DNA of 64,000 bases from Montifringilla adamsi (GCA_017590115.1 JAGGNK010003113.1:856209-920208), one strand, 5' to 3'; shown: positions 1-12,399, counted from the first letter of the stretch. Made by a program: numbers and translations. The notes: generated from the letters alone by a model not told the origin.

Positions 1-6
1 CCTCAC

Positions 7-115
7 CTGGTCCTGGTGCCGGTGTCAGCGCTGGAGCCGGAGTCGCCTCTCACGACTCCCCAGCGCCACCAGCCGCCGCCATTCCGCGCCCGGCACTCTG
101 GGAAATGTAGTCCTG
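7..115 (-). other. ARFRP1: Probable untranslated first exon of ARFRP1 (partial gene at window edge)
   Basis: Read on the minus strand, the left edge shows a consensus donor: the exon ends in ...GACCAG at position 7 and GTGAGG follows at 6-1. The exon would start near the ZNF143 site at 93-111. It holds one ATG in a GGCGGC context, but that frame stops after ten codons, so it is untranslated. The name is inferred only from conserved gene order, in which ARFRP1, a small ARF-like GTPase of the trans-Golgi, lies head to head with ZGPAT. None of its coding sequence is in the window. Confidence 0.4.
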
Positions 116-265
116 TCGCCACTGAGATGGCGGTGAGAAGATGGTTTATGGACTACAACTCCCCGAATGCCCAGCGCCGCCGGCCTCCCGGGGACCCCGA
201 GTGCCGAGCGGGTGACGCGCTGGCGAGCGCAGCCGGAAGGGGGGGTGCTGATGCCGGAAGTGGGG
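87..265. promoter_or_regulatory. Bidirectional CpG promoter (ARFRP1 / ZGPAT) with paired ZNF143-type sites
   Basis: Seen: a CpG-rich block with two 19-bp sites that fit the ZNF143/Staf and THAP11 (Ronin) element ACTACAATTCCCAGAATGC with few mismatches. One lies at 93-111 and reads on the minus strand, the other at 152-170 and reads on the plus strand; they point away from each other. Two ETS/GABPA-like cores (CCGGAAGG at 233-240, CCGGAAGT at 254-261) and GATGGCGG-type YY1 sequences sit close by. No TATA box is visible. Known: such elements mark housekeeping and head-to-head promoters, and in human ARFRP1 and ZGPAT are divergent neighbours. Inference: this block starts both genes. Confidence 0.7.
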
Positions 266-658
266 GTGTCATGGCGGGTGTCATGGAGGCGGCTCGCAGG
301 GACTGAGGGCGCAGTGCGGCCGCCCAGGTGGCAGTGGCGGCTCAGGGAGGTGCTGCAGCCCTGGGGCTGAGGGAGCGCCCAGGCTGCGGGAGGAGCGGTG
401 CCCTGCGGGGGCTTGGTGGGCGAGAGTGGACTCCGTGGCGAGGGAGGGCAGGGCCAGGCCCGGCCTCTCCCGTCGCCTCTTGCCGCCTGTTTCCAGCAGG
501 AGCATCGCCCTGGTCATTTCCGAGGGAAAGAGCGGGACGGCGGGTAGATGTCTCTTCTGCGGGCGAGGACTTGTTATCCAAAAGTGCTTGGGTAAACTCT
601 GAATGTGTTTTGAGTTCGTGGAGAGGACGCGGGCAAAAGCGCCTTTCTTGCGCTGAGG

Positions 659-3600
659 ATGGATGAAGAGAGTCTGGAAGCGGCGATCCAGACCTACAAC
701 GCCCAGCTGGAGCAGGTGGAGCTGGCGCTGGGGGCGGGCCAGGACCCCTCGCAGCAGTCAGACCTGATGCAGCTGCAGGAGGATTTGAAGCAGCTCATAG
801 AACTGACCGAGTCCAGCCTGGTGGCTGTGAAAAAGAGCAAACTTCTGGCCACTTTGGACACAGATGCCACCTCCTCCTCCTCCCCAGCAGGTCTCCCAGG
901 GCAGGATTCCCACCTGGAGAGCTCTGCCCAGGATGAGGAATATGCTGCTTTTAAGGAAGCCATTGCTGGGCTTGGAACAGATGAGGAGCCTCCAGCTGAT
1001 GACAACAAGATCTCCTCAGAGAGAGAGGGAGAAGCGGGGGACAAATCCAAATCCAAGTGCAGTGAAGAGGAGGAGGAGTCTGAGAGAGAGGAGGAGGAGG
1101 AGGAGGAGTTGAGTGGGATGAAGGTTAAAGCCCCCTACTACAGCTCCTGGGGGACGCTGGAGTACCACAATGCCATGATTGTGGGGACAGAGGAGCTGGA
1201 GGATGGCAGTGCAGGGGTCAGGGTGCTCTACCTGTACCCCACCCACAAGTCCCTGAAGCCCTGCCCGTTCTTCCTGGATGACAAGTGCAGATTTAAGGAG
1301 AACTGTCGGTAAAGAGAGAGGGGTGGGAGGGGCCTTGTGTGTCAGAGGGAGAAACGTGCTCCTCAAGTGCTCTGTGTGGCTTTCTCACCCAGAGAAATGG
1401 TGCCTTAGTGTTTTTGAAATGAGCTGTGGTGAGCAGTGGCATCGGTTTGGCTGTTGCACAGATGAAGTGGGAAACCCTGTGGGAAAGATGCAGAGGTGCT
1501 ACATAACTGGGTGGATAAATTAACAACTGATGAAGTATTTTAAAACAAACCACCCGGGTCTGTGGGTAATGCACACATTCCACTTGCACAGGGAGGTTGT
1601 GTAGGCTCTGTTTTGGGGGATCTTCACCAGGATCAGCCTCAGTGGGCTGTGAGGGTGCTGGGCTGTGATCCTCCCCTTTGTGAGGGTGCTGGGCTGTGAG
1701 CCTCCCCTTTGTGAAGGGGCTGGGCTGTGATCCTCACCTTTGTGAAGGGGCTGGGCTGTGAGCCTCGCCTTTGTGAGGGTGCTGGGCTGGAGCCCTGCCT
1801 GTCTCTGATCCTGTTTATCCCCAAAGCCATTAACTTTTTAATTGGATGTCTCACCAGCAAGGAAGTTTAATTCTCTGGGGTGAGATGCATTCTTTGTCCC
1901 GTGACACAAATAACGTGTTTAAGGTGAAACACGAACAACTCTGTAATTACAACAGCACGTGGTCAAACTTCCCTAATTATGGTGAAGGTTCCTCACCTCT
2001 GACACTCGTGTGCATTTCCTTGGAGGAAGGAAGGGATTTCCATTAGCAAACTCCTGTTCCTCCTTCCCTGCAGGTTTTCCCATGGTCAGGTGGTGTCTGT
2101 GGAGGAGCTCCAGCCGTTCCAGGAGCCCGACCTGAGCAGTCTGGGGGTGGGCTCAGCCTGCCTGGCCAAGCACAGTGATGGGATCTGGTACACGGCCAGA
2201 ATCACCGGTGAGGGGGGCAGGGGCTTCCCCGGGGCCCAGGGGGAAGGTGGGGGCTGAGGTTTATGTGGATCTAAAACTTGGCTGGTGTGGTTAATGACAG
2301 AAAAACATAAACTATGTGGCTGCTGCCCTGAACTCAAAATCTTGACCTAGCTGAGGAAACAGTCTGAGTTTTGTCAGGCTAGAGGAGGGAATTGACTGGG
2401 AAATAGGAGATACAAAGAGCAAGAATGTGGAAAGGAAATGACTGCGAGGTCATTAACTGCTCCAGGGAAGAGGGAGGGACTGCAGGAATTTACATGTCTA
2501 GTAGGTGAGAATGGCAATAATCTGGTCTTGTTTAAACAAAAGCCTGGGGAGCTGGCCCTGCCCAGAAGCTGCTGATATAGGCTTCCCTCTGTCCTGGGAA
2601 GAGGGAGGGTTTATTCCCTCTTTCCATCTTTCTTTTAACTGTTACTAAGTCAGAAGGGAGCAAGTCTAACTTCTCTTTAATTCCATTTCTCAACAGCCCA
2701 TCTTTCTTGATTGGTACAGATAAACTTCTGGGTATCAACAAAGGCATTGTGGAAATAGCTTTTCATTGCAGTGTATGCTTCCCCCTCCCAGACAGAAATA
2801 AAAATCACAGATTAAACCCAGAATTTTCTAGAGCTGTTCCTTGGGCCTCCCCCCTGTCCCGTGTCGTTCTGCTGGAGCTGACTCTGGTTTAGCTCCCGTG
2901 TGCTGCAGCTCCTGTGCCTGCTGTTCCCTCTGCAGATGTGGACAGTGGTTACTACACGGTGAAATTTGACTCCCTGCTCCTCAAGGAGGCCGTGGTGGAA
3001 GGGGACAGTGTCATTCCACCCCTGAGAAGTGAAGATGCTGCTGAATCTGGCGAGTCTGATGAGGACAGTGTGGATGATTCTGGTTATGCCAAAGGTAAGG
3101 GAGCGGGGATAAAGTGGGCAAAAGTGACTTGGGATTTTGTTCTGCTTTTCTCTGGGACTGGCTGACTGTCCTAGAGTTCTCACTCTCAGTGTCTCACCTC
3201 TGATGAAAGAGCAGTTGATCTCTTCATGTGTTTCTGAAAGACTGAGAACAGTAACTGGCTGTTATGCTAAAACTGCAAACTGAATCTTTGTTTTGTGCAA
3301 ATCCCTGGGCTAATGAAGGCTGGAGGTTTCCATGGGAACTCCCCATGCGTGGAAGAAGAGGGTGTGATACTTTAGAGTTCCTGTTACGTGTCTGGCTGAG
3401 CTGAGGTAATAAGTGAATCAGATTTTCTCATCCCTGGGAGCTCCATGGCCCAGGAATGTGAGACTCAAGGAAATGGGAGTGTTGGGTCCTTCTGGTGCCT
3501 CCATGAGGCTGCAGGAACAGCCATGCCCTGTTTTACTGCTGAGAGGTGACACAGAGAGTGACCAAGTGACTCCTTGGAAGTTGCACAGGCAGCACTGTCC

Positions 3601-5943
3601 CTCTGGTGGTGCCACAGCTGCATCACAAGGACAAAGTCGTGTCCTAGAGCTCTTTACATTTAACCTGACAGAGCTTATTGGATCCTAATAACACACAATT
3701 AATGCTGTGGCCTGGAGGAGCTTCATACCAGAGACAGAAGCTGGAGGCACAGGATAAGTATTAGGTGCCACTGTGCTAAATTCTACTCAGATGTGTACAT
3801 TAGTCTGTATTATCATCCTAGAAGGAAGGAAAAGAATCATAAAACTCCTGGGTGAGTCTGCCTGGAACTGGGAGAAGGTATGTGCATTAAATCAAATGAA
3901 AGCTCACATTTCAGTCGCTCCCTGTGCAGTGTTCATGGAAGGTGACAATTCAGTAAGAACTGAGTGAAGCTGGAGGCTTTACCCAAATGCTTTTAGGGTT
4001 GGAGAAGTGAATTGTACTGTCCTGTGAGGGATGCTGCACGCAGCAACTTTACTCACAATTCCTGTTTCACTGATTCTCCTCTTGTGTTCCACAGTGATAG
4101 ACTCTGGGGTTCCAGAGAATGGGGAATGGACCCCTGCCTGCAGCTCCTCCTTTGGTGGCTGGGAGGCCCATACTCGTGGCATTGGCTCCAAACTGCTTGT
4201 TCAGATGGGATATGAGTTTGGAAAAGGTAAGGGGAGGCGTTGGTCCTGGGGCTGTTAAGAAAAACCCAGTATTTTGGTTGAAGCCAGAGCTTTGCTGTGC
4301 TGAAGGGCCACTTGGCTGAGGCTCAAGCAGTGTGGTAGATCCCAGCAGTGTTGGAGGGAAGAGGGATGAGTTATTTAACGGAAGTACAGGCATGTGGGGC
4401 ACCAGCCCCTGCGTGGTAATGGCAAAGAGTAGAGGCACCTGGAAGCACGGTCAAGTTCATGATCAAAGCCGTGAGAACGCTGTGGAGTGTTCAGAGGTGG
4501 AGGTGGAGGGGAGCTGATCTGCAAAGCTTCTGATGTCTCTGTTAATGCATCTCCTGGCCTGGACACACACTTCAAAGCCTGCTGAACTCGCTGCTCCCAC
4601 CCAAATTGCATTGAGCCTTGGGGGCTCTGGGAGGGCCTCTGTGTCTCTGGTTCTTCCAGAGGAACCAAACCAGTTTTAAGTAGAACCTGGCTTGAGAAGC
4701 TGAGGATGTGAGGCTGAACCCGGTTCCACAGAAACCGGCCTGACGGATGGCCTCGGGCTTGGAATCACAAATCTGCTGTGAAAGGCTCCTGGCCTGGCCT
4801 TTGCTGGTCCCCGTGGCTTGGACAGAAGTTCCAACTTTTGGTACCTCAAAAGCCTCTTAGCTTGTTTTAAGCTTGTGACTGTCAATGTGAGCTTGTGGTG
4901 GGAGGCGACTCGGAGAGGGGATGCTGTAATGACTCAGAGTCTCTCCTCAGGCTTAGGGAAGAATGGCGAGGGCAGAGTGGAGCCAGTGCAGGCTGTGGTG
5001 CTTCCTCGGGGGAAATCCTTGGACCAGTGTGCTGAGGTGCTTCAGAAGAAGAAGCAGGGGAAGCTGGAGCCAGGCAAATCGAGGAAATGCCGAGCAAAGG
5101 GAAGCAGCTCTGGACAGCCGGGCGGCCGTAAGGCGCCGCGCAACGTGTTTGACTTCCTGAACGAGAAACTCCGCGGGAAGAGCGCTGGGGACAAGGCTGG
5201 GGGGATGGCTCTGCCCCAGAGGAACAGCAAAGAGATCTACCACGCCAGCAAGAGCACCAGGAAGGCCCTGAGTGTCAGCCTCTTCCAGACCACAGAGAAG
5301 ATTGAACAAACACAGAGGGATATCAGGGGAATCCAGCAGGCTCTGGCGCGCAACATCGGGCGGTAGGAAGGCGTTCTTTGGGATCGAGTTTGTGGTGCTG
5401 ATGGGGAGGGGTGGGCTTGAAATGAGATGTGGGAGGAACAAGTGAAATGTATCTGGATGGGACTTAAGGGGAAGTGGAGGAGAGAGTTCTGTGTGTGCTT
5501 CAGACCAGCATGGACACTGGCAGATGTGTCTGGGATCCTTTGGCTGGAATTCAGGCTGTGGCAAAGAGAGGAGCTCTCTGAGGAAAGGTGCTGGAGTCGT
5601 TCTCATGCCCACCTCTGCAGCATTGCTGTTGAGGATCCCAGGAGGACATTCTCTAGCCCAGATAGTGCTGAGCATCAGCTTATTCCTGACTTTCAGCAGG
5701 TCCCTTGGGCTAATCCTTTAGGAAAGGGCAAACCCTCCTGGGATGGAACAAGCCTTTGATTTTACCATGTAGGATGACATTGCCACTGTGCTTTTTGCTT
5801 TCAGGCACAGCATTGCTGCAGCCCAGCTGGAGGAGAAGCTGGCTGATGCCCACAAGCAGCTGGGGCAGCTGCAGGCCCAGGAAGCCAGGCTACAGCGGGA
5901 GCAGAAGAAAGCAGACACCCACAAGAAGATGACTGAGTTCTAG
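659..5943 (+). CDS. ZGPAT: ZGPAT: CCCH zinc finger and G-patch domain protein (6 coding exons)
   Basis: Nuclear zinc-finger/G-patch protein; the human protein (ZIP) is a transcriptional repressor that recruits NuRD, and also associates with the spliceosome. Coding exons, all GT-AG: 659-1308, 2074-2207, 2936-3094, 4095-4226, 4951-5362, 5805-5943, which join in frame to 541 aa (human about 531). Seen: N-terminal helical region (residues 1-60), acidic Ser/Glu stretch (about 110-150), CCCH finger C202-C210-C216-H220 split by the first intron, Tudor-like segment (about 222-290, with WYTARI and YYTVKF), acidic linker, G-patch starting near W337 (AHTRGIGSKLL, then MGYEFGKGLGK), basic NVFDFLNEKLRGK region, and a C-terminal Gln/Glu-rich coiled coil ending KKMTEF. 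The ATG at 659 is chosen because it begins the conserved MDEESLEAAIQTYNAQLEQVE helix. Upstream ATGs in the CpG island open only short unrelated frames. A 5'UTR intron is possible (acceptor-like tract ending CAGCAG near 500) but unproven. Confidence 0.95.
1649..1791. repeat. 31-bp tandem repeat in ZGPAT intron 1
   Basis: About 4.6 copies of a 31-bp unit begin at 1649, 1680, 1711, 1742 and 1773. The unit core is GTGAGGGTGCTGGGCTGTGA followed by a CCTCCCCTTT-like tail. Copies differ by a few substitutions, including alternating GATCC/GAGCC variants. It is a minisatellite between coding exons 1 and 2 with no visible coding role. Confidence 0.85.
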
Positions 5944-7950
5944 GTGCTGAGGAAGGTGTTGGACTGCAGGAGTTGTTCTTCTGGTGCTCCTGGCCTCAGA
6001 GTCTCGATGAGCTGTCCTGCTCTGCTGGGCCTCAGGCTGCTCAGCCTAAAACTGGGCAAAAAAGCAGCAGTTTCTGGATGCCTCTGAGCTCTTCTGGGAG
6101 TAGTGCACATCCGTCCAGCCCCAAAAGCATTCAGTGAGCTGGGCCTTGGATGAGGCCTAGCTACAAGGGATGCAATTCTCTGCTCTCTTGCACTCTTCTT
6201 TTCTTCATATTCCCTGCAGTAGCAGCTCCATCCAGAGTCTGTGGGTGCTCAGGTGGTAACACTGCTGGCTACACACCAGCTGAGGGGGCTTGGACAGCCC
6301 CACATCCTGCCATTAACTGTGGCTTCTGTCTGTGGCCACCTGCCAAGCACAGGTGCAGGCAGGGTCCCAACCGTGGCTGGGTGAAAACATCAAAGGTCAA
6401 GTGCTTTAGCTGCTCTCTGCCTTCTGGTTTTTACTATGGGATTTATCTGAGAACTCCATTTTTTGGGGGGAGCAGTTCTTTGTAGCCCTAGTGTAAGGAA
6501 GAGACAGAAAACTGACAGCTCGGAGGTGGAACCAGCAGCCTGGAGCATCAGATTTCAGCAGTCTGACTGTTAGAGTATCCCAGGCCATGCTGTAGCTAAA
6601 CTCCCTGGCTTGGTATGGAAAAGCTGTCTGGTTCCACAAGTAGAGTGCCATAGCTGGGGGAATAAGCCACCAGCATAACAGAATTCCCAAACCTATCCAG
6701 GAACAGTTCCACAGGGAACCTTGTGATTTTTGCCACCATTAGTTGGGTTTTTCTGCCCAAGGTGGCTTCAATGGGTCCTTTTACTAGAAAACCTCAGGAC
6801 CCAGATCCAGGTTGGACTGGGCCCTGGATGAGCACAAAGAGCAGGATCTGTGTGAGCCCAGTGTGCAGCCGTGCAGTGGGAGAGCTTGGGGCTGGCTGGA
6901 AGCAGGCCAGGCAAGCCAAATGCTCTTCCCTGCCGTGTGGAAAGTGTTTGGACAAGAAGGGTGTCCTCTCCCCTTGGTTACATTCTGTGTTGGTGGTGGC
7001 CAGTGCTTGCCTCAGAGATGCTGGTTTCATCATCTGTGGGATTTCTGCATTGTAAAGGCTTTTTTTAAAAACAAAAATAGTTTGCAATTCATGCCAGTAT
7101 CTTAAAGACACCATTTTTTTTTTTTTAATTTAAGTAACCAATTTCCTTTTATTCTGTGAGTAATTTTTCTAATGAAAAGGTTCCTTTAGTATCCCCTTTT
7201 TTATCTATCCCGAAGAACAGATTAAAAACAAGCTGTCAGCCTGGGCAGGGCAGTGCCTGATTTGCAGGGTCAGGCTGCCAAACGAACAAGAAAATCTGAG
7301 ACTGGGGAAGATATGATCAGAGCTGTTCAGGTTGTGTGGGATTTCACATTGCTGCAGACACACCTCAGAAACGCAGCGAGACAGCAAAACCAAACAAGAT
7401 GAACATCTTCAGGAAGTCTGTGGGAGTGAGTGTGTGCTCCTGAAGAGCACCTGGATCATGCTGTGATCCTGGTGGATGTGGGATGTGTCATGGGCTGCCT
7501 CAGGCACTTCAACATCCATCCGTTCCTATTGGAATTGGCTGTACTGTCCTCATTGTTCTGAATTCGTTTTCTTTACATACCAGGCTCAACTCAAGTGTTT
7601 AACAATGGCCCTTCCCTCACAAATGACTGTTTGTTTCTCACACTTGAGTGCTAAGTGGTGACAAGGATTAATGTGCCCAGCTTAGCGTGGATGCTCACTG
7701 AAGTGGCCCATGACTGGAGAGCTGAGCTGGGCAGAGAAAACTTGGGGGTTGATTTTGTGCTCTGAGACTTTAACATCATCATCTCTTTAGGAACTGTGTG
7801 TATGAGCCCCGTGTCTTTGCCAAGTCCTATTTTGACCCTTCCTTGGGATCTCCACAGCCTGACTTGTCAGACTCCTATTCCAGCAGCTGCCACCTCCCAC
7901 CCAGCGCAGTTCACACCCCTGCTGAATAAAGCTGGTGTTTCTTTCCCCCC
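5944..7950 (+). other. ZGPAT: ZGPAT 3' untranslated region (inferred)
   Basis: No coding exon was recognised after the stop at 5941-5943. AT-rich tracts (7111-7150) and a possible ATTAAA at 7221-7226 lie inside. The first canonical AATAAA downstream is at 7925-7930, followed by a TG/T-rich stretch. The UTR would then be about 2 kb. The actual end is inferred, and an earlier site cannot be excluded. Confidence 0.5.
7925..7930 (+). terminator. ZGPAT: Candidate poly(A) signal for ZGPAT
   Basis: AATAAA followed by GCTGGTGTTTCTTT, a GU/U-rich downstream element. It lies just before the next CpG-rich block at 8030, consistent with the end of one transcription unit and the start of another. Confidence 0.5.
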
Positions 7951-8029
7951 CTCTCTCCTTGTAAGGCGTTGTTCATTTGCAAGGTAATGAAGATTTGGGG
8001 CTCTCCATTCTCTCCTTCTATTGCCCTGA

Positions 8030-8371
8030 TCTCCCGGAGGAGCCGGGCGGGAGCGGGCGCGGCAGAGGGTGCTCGGGTGTGCCGGGAGCCGCGGCGCTTC
8101 CCCCCGGCTGCGAGCACAGACCCAGCCTACCCCGGGGTGAAGCCACCACCTCCGAGGCCAGGAAGCTGTGGTGTGTGTGCTCCGTGTCTGCTCACAGCCG
8201 GCTGCTCCTCAGGGAGCGGGAGAGCTCGGATCGGGATGTTGGAAATGTGCGGGAGGCCCTGACTGGGACTTGCTGTGGGATAAGAAATGAAATTCTGCAG
8301 GCTGGCCGGCAGGGAAGAGAGCATGGTTGGATCCCTGCGCTCCACACTCACCGGATTTTGAGCTCCTGCAA
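8030..8371 (+). promoter_or_regulatory. LIME1: Candidate LIME1 upstream promoter and untranslated first exon
   Basis: An isolated CpG-rich patch (8035-8260) stands out from its surroundings. It is followed by a near-perfect donor, CAA|GTAAGT, with the exon end at 8371. The next coding exon on this strand (LIME1) opens with a splice acceptor at 12359-12360, 39 nt before its ATG, so an untranslated upstream exon is required. This patch is the best candidate. Link to LIME1 is inference; no TATA box is seen and the start site is unknown. Confidence 0.35.
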
Positions 8372-11300
8372 GTAAGTGATGGTGGCTTTCCTGCCTGGGA
8401 AATGAGGAATCTGCAGCTAAACTGGGGGGAAATACCTTAAACCCCCCAAAGTATACAGAAGTCGCAGCATTGTCAGAGATGCTCTTGGGGCTGGATAGAC
8501 TGGACAGGCAGGATTCCTGCTCTGCTCTGGGAAGCCTCAGCTGGGTTCAGCTCTGTGAGTTGGGCTCCAAGCTGTGTCATTCCACGCTTTGTGCTCTGTA
8601 GCTGGGCTTAGAAGGGAAGAGAAGGTGGTGGAGCTTGGTAGTGCTGCTGGGATCCCATGGCTGGGGTCTGGAGGCTCAGTGGGAGCCAATTGCTCTTGGG
8701 GTGAATTAATTCAGAGGTGTGTGGCATTGTGGAAATATCCAGTTGTTTTGTGAGGAGGGGGACAGGAGTGTTGCTGGTGTGTGCAATGGGAAAGTGCTGA
8801 GCTCCTGTCTCTGGGTGAGGAGGCTTGAAAATGTGGTCCCTGAAATGCTGTCTTCTGAAAACCCAAGACGATGTAGAAGTAGTGCATCTGTGGCAAAGGA
8901 AACCACTGTGGCAGGCAGATGCTTCTGGAGAAGACACATCTCCTTCATACAACCATGCTGCAGTTTGGAATCTGGCTTGCCCTAACAGCAGCTCTGAGCT
9001 CTCCGCTGGTCTCCTGCTGTGGCTCAGCTCTGCAGAAAACCTCTTGAGATTATTCTTGCCTTAAAAGAGCATTTTTCTGCCCAAGTGAGTGTTCAGCAGC
9101 CAGGGAAGGGCAGGAAGAAAGAAAAGTGCTGAAATGGTGTCAGCCCCGAGCAGAGCCCTGTGGTGTGTGCTGACAGTCACTCACCTGAAAGTTTTGAAGT
9201 TGTATTTTCTCAAAAGCCACTCCAGCATGTGAGCAGCGATCAGAACTGCAGCTGGAAGTCTGCATCCAAGTTTTCAGGCATTTGGGTCTGGCATTTAGAA
9301 GTATGGTTGGCACTTTCTAAATGAAAAGCCCCCAGAGGTGTTTGACCATGAAATCTCATCGCAGAGGTAAGCAAAGCAGGTAAGATCTCATGCCTGCTTT
9401 TGTGAAATAGTCTTAAAATTCACTAATTTTACTGAATTTGGGCAGATTCAGTGTTGTAACTGACTGTAAACAGAGCTTTCACTTTTTGTAATCGAAAAGA
9501 AAAAAATCCATCTACTTCTGCTTCTTGGGCCTTTTTTGAAGCACAACTCCCTGGGGTACCTGAGCAGAGTTTGCTGCAGCTGTGTGCACAGTTGCTGATG
9601 GAAATCAGCTCAAAATGTTCCTCTTGGTTTTGTGCAAATAGGCTTTGAGTAGGTTTGCAGACTTTTTCCTTGCCACCCTGCACTGAACACTGTGTGGTTT
9701 TTATCTGGGGAGATGAATCAGAGGCCAGGCAGAATCATCAGCAGCAGCACTTGGTTTTGCAGTGAATTTAATCTTGCTTTCGGACGCCCAGATGAGGTAT
9801 TTGCACCTTTTGTAGGAGTCACAAAAAACTCCCACGTCCTGGAGTAGCAGCAACCCATCTGCCTGAAGGGTGCTGGAGTGTCACACAGAGGAGTGATCCC
9901 TGCTCAGAGGGCCGTGGGTGCTGTCACACGTACAAAACACTGTGACCGCCCTCGCCTTCAAAGCCACCTGGGCTGGGCTGGTGGAGCCAGAGCCTTGCGA
10001 AACGCCGTCTGCTGAGTCTCCTGCCCCGGGGAGCAGCCCCAGGACAGGGAGATCGATGACTTTATTGGCAGGAAATTCAGGTGTAGGTTTCAGAAGGTCT
10101 GGCTGAGATTTTGCCTTGCAAACCTGCTCAATCCTTCTTGGGTATCTTTAGTCAGGCACTGGGTTCTGCTGGCAGATCTGTGGTTTTGGGAGACCCAAAG
10201 TGTTGTCCTAAGAAGTGGCTTCTCCTGGTGACTGCTGAGCCTGAGCACTGAGGAGGATGCACTGCACAGTTTCACTGCTCAGAAATCCTGGAGCAACCAC
10301 CGACCTACTCTACAGAAAGTAGACCAGAAGAATTTTTCTGCGTTCGTTCCTACTCAAGGAAGTCTCTCCTTTCAATCTTCAAAATTCAGGGATGGAAAAT
10401 CCCCCTGCTTTGGGATAAGCTGCCCTGTGTGTGCCTGCCTCAGCATGCTGAAAGCTCCCACCTCGATTCCAACATCACACCAGCTCCCAGCCCTTGAATC
10501 TCACTAGGACTTTGTCTGCTCAACTCCAGAGCCTGCTGAGCTCTGCCCTGCTCCTGCAGCCCATGATTCCATCACTCTAATGAGCTGAACAAGCTCAGCG
10601 AGGAGCTCCAGGCTCTGTCTAACACACCGGCCCTGTTGCAGGTAATCCGAATAATTAAAGTATGCTCAGACAGAAAAGCTGTGTTGTCTAATTAAAACGT
10701 TGGAAAGGGAACAGCCTCCCCTTCCCAGCTCTGATCTAAGCCAGTCTGTCCAGCCTGGTTAGTCCTCAAAACCTCTCTGTCTCACTTTCTACCTTGAAAT
10801 AATTGCTCTCCAGGGTTCATGCTTCAGTCAGGGCAGTTTCCAAAGGCATGGGAAGTTCGTAGATAAAAGGATGCTCACAGATAAAAGGGTGCTGCAAATG
10901 GGCAGAGTCCTTCTGGTTATTGGGGTAAAAATGTGCCAAAGATGCTGCTGTGTGACCCGGGGTGCAGAGGAGAGGGGAGCTCCTGTGGGCCTGCAGTGGC
11001 TTTTCAGATTTACACAAGGCAGGGTGGCTTCTCACCAGAGCTCATCTGGGCTTTGTCATCCGGATGAAGATATGCAAGAGGGTGAGTAAGAGGTGCTCAG
11101 CACATCCCTCTGGATCTCTGGGTTCCCATCCATGCTGCTGGAAGCCAATCCTGCTCAGCTCTGCCCAGGGACCCTACTGCTGGCCCCATCTGGATCAGCT
11201 ACCGTGCCTTCTTGAAGCTGTGTTTTACTCCAGGAACTGCCTCCATCTCCTTTCAGATCAGGCATTTCTTGGGTGCTGGTGACAGGCCAGCCTTTCTTTG

Positions 11301-12360
11301 TAGAGCAGGGTGCACAGAGCTGAGCTGTGCAGAGCTGGGAGCCGCAGCCGCCGTCGGCGCTGGTGAAGGTGAAGGCTGTCAGCTCTTGCTTTGGTTTGCA
11401 GCGTGCTGGCAGCAGAGCAGGGACGGGGATGGTGGCATGGAAATGATGGGACAGAGGTCACCAAAAGCCTCCTGGGGAAGGAGGTGATCCTGACAGGCTG
11501 GGGAGCACCCGTGCCTTGTGTCAGGACACCCTCCTGCCCCTGCACCGCTTGCTCTGCCGCTGCCGCGGTTTGCAGGGTTTGCAGGTTTTTGCCCTGAGGA
11601 AAGCACAGGGACAAGGGCTGGGTTTGGGCAAGGCACAGCTTTAGGCACAGGAAAGGGGTGGGAAGATGGGGTGTTTTCTGCTCTGGTGTCACAGCAGAGA
11701 GCTGTGCTCAGTCTGCAGACCTGGGGTTGTGGTGGCACAGGGAACGTGGGAATCCATTGCAGAAGGAGGGTGTCCTGGTGTGTTCTGCTGAGGTCAGGGC
11801 ATGAGGAGGGGGAGGAAGGAGATGCTGAAGCTCCCCTTATTTCCAGGAAATTGAGTCATACTGCCTGTCCTTACTGGCCTCCCCTGTGCTCAGGAGCAGT
11901 GTCACCCCCATCCCACAGCCCGGGTTGGTGTCCCAGTGTCCCCAGAAAGCCCTCTGTCATTTCTAGGGTATCTCCAGAGGGTTTTCAGGGCTCCTGGGCA
12001 TCTCCTTTTCACCATTTCAGTGGCAAATTGTGGGCTTGAATCCCGCTGGTTTTGTTGGATTGGTTTTTTTCGCAAGGAACCAAAATCTGAAGATTTCTCT
12101 GGTGGTGACAGAGCACCCACTGCCAAGTGTCCATACAGGGCTGGGCACTGGAGGTGTTACAGTGACTCTGGGGACAGCAATTGCTGGCCCAAAAATGGGA
12201 CACCCAGTGAAATGTCCCCATTCAGAGCATCCAGAGAGACCCCCTGCTGGGGGACGGTGCTGCAGGGGTCCCTTAAGCCCTGGGGGTCACAGAGCACCAT
12301 TTCATGGCATGGTGAGCCCAGCAGCTCCAGGCTGAACTCCAACTCGTGTTCTCTCTCCTC
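8372..12360. other. Region without recognised coding sequence (probably LIME1 5' intron)
   Basis: I see no conserved coding exon here. Open frames in the GC-rich right half (11.0-12.3 kb), including one of 374 codons that runs across LIME1 exon 1, have no recognisable domain and appear fortuitous. A short AT-rich, homeobox-site-like patch at 10630-10710 interrupts the GC-rich surroundings (see findings). No clear transposon copy was seen. Confidence 0.5.
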
Positions 12361-12399
12361 AGAGCTCAGCCCTGCAGTGGTGCTGCAAGCGGCTCCCCC

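Noticed and set aside
16..306. 96-codon frame on plus at the left edge
   Set aside because: Lies in the bidirectional CpG promoter and has no protein similarity I recognise.
4953..5675. 240-codon frame on minus over ZGPAT exon 5
   Set aside because: Antisense shadow of a conserved coding exon.
7977..8375. 132-codon frame over the CpG patch before LIME1
   Set aside because: No recognisable protein features; it reads through the strong donor at 8371, so the region is better explained as an untranslated exon.
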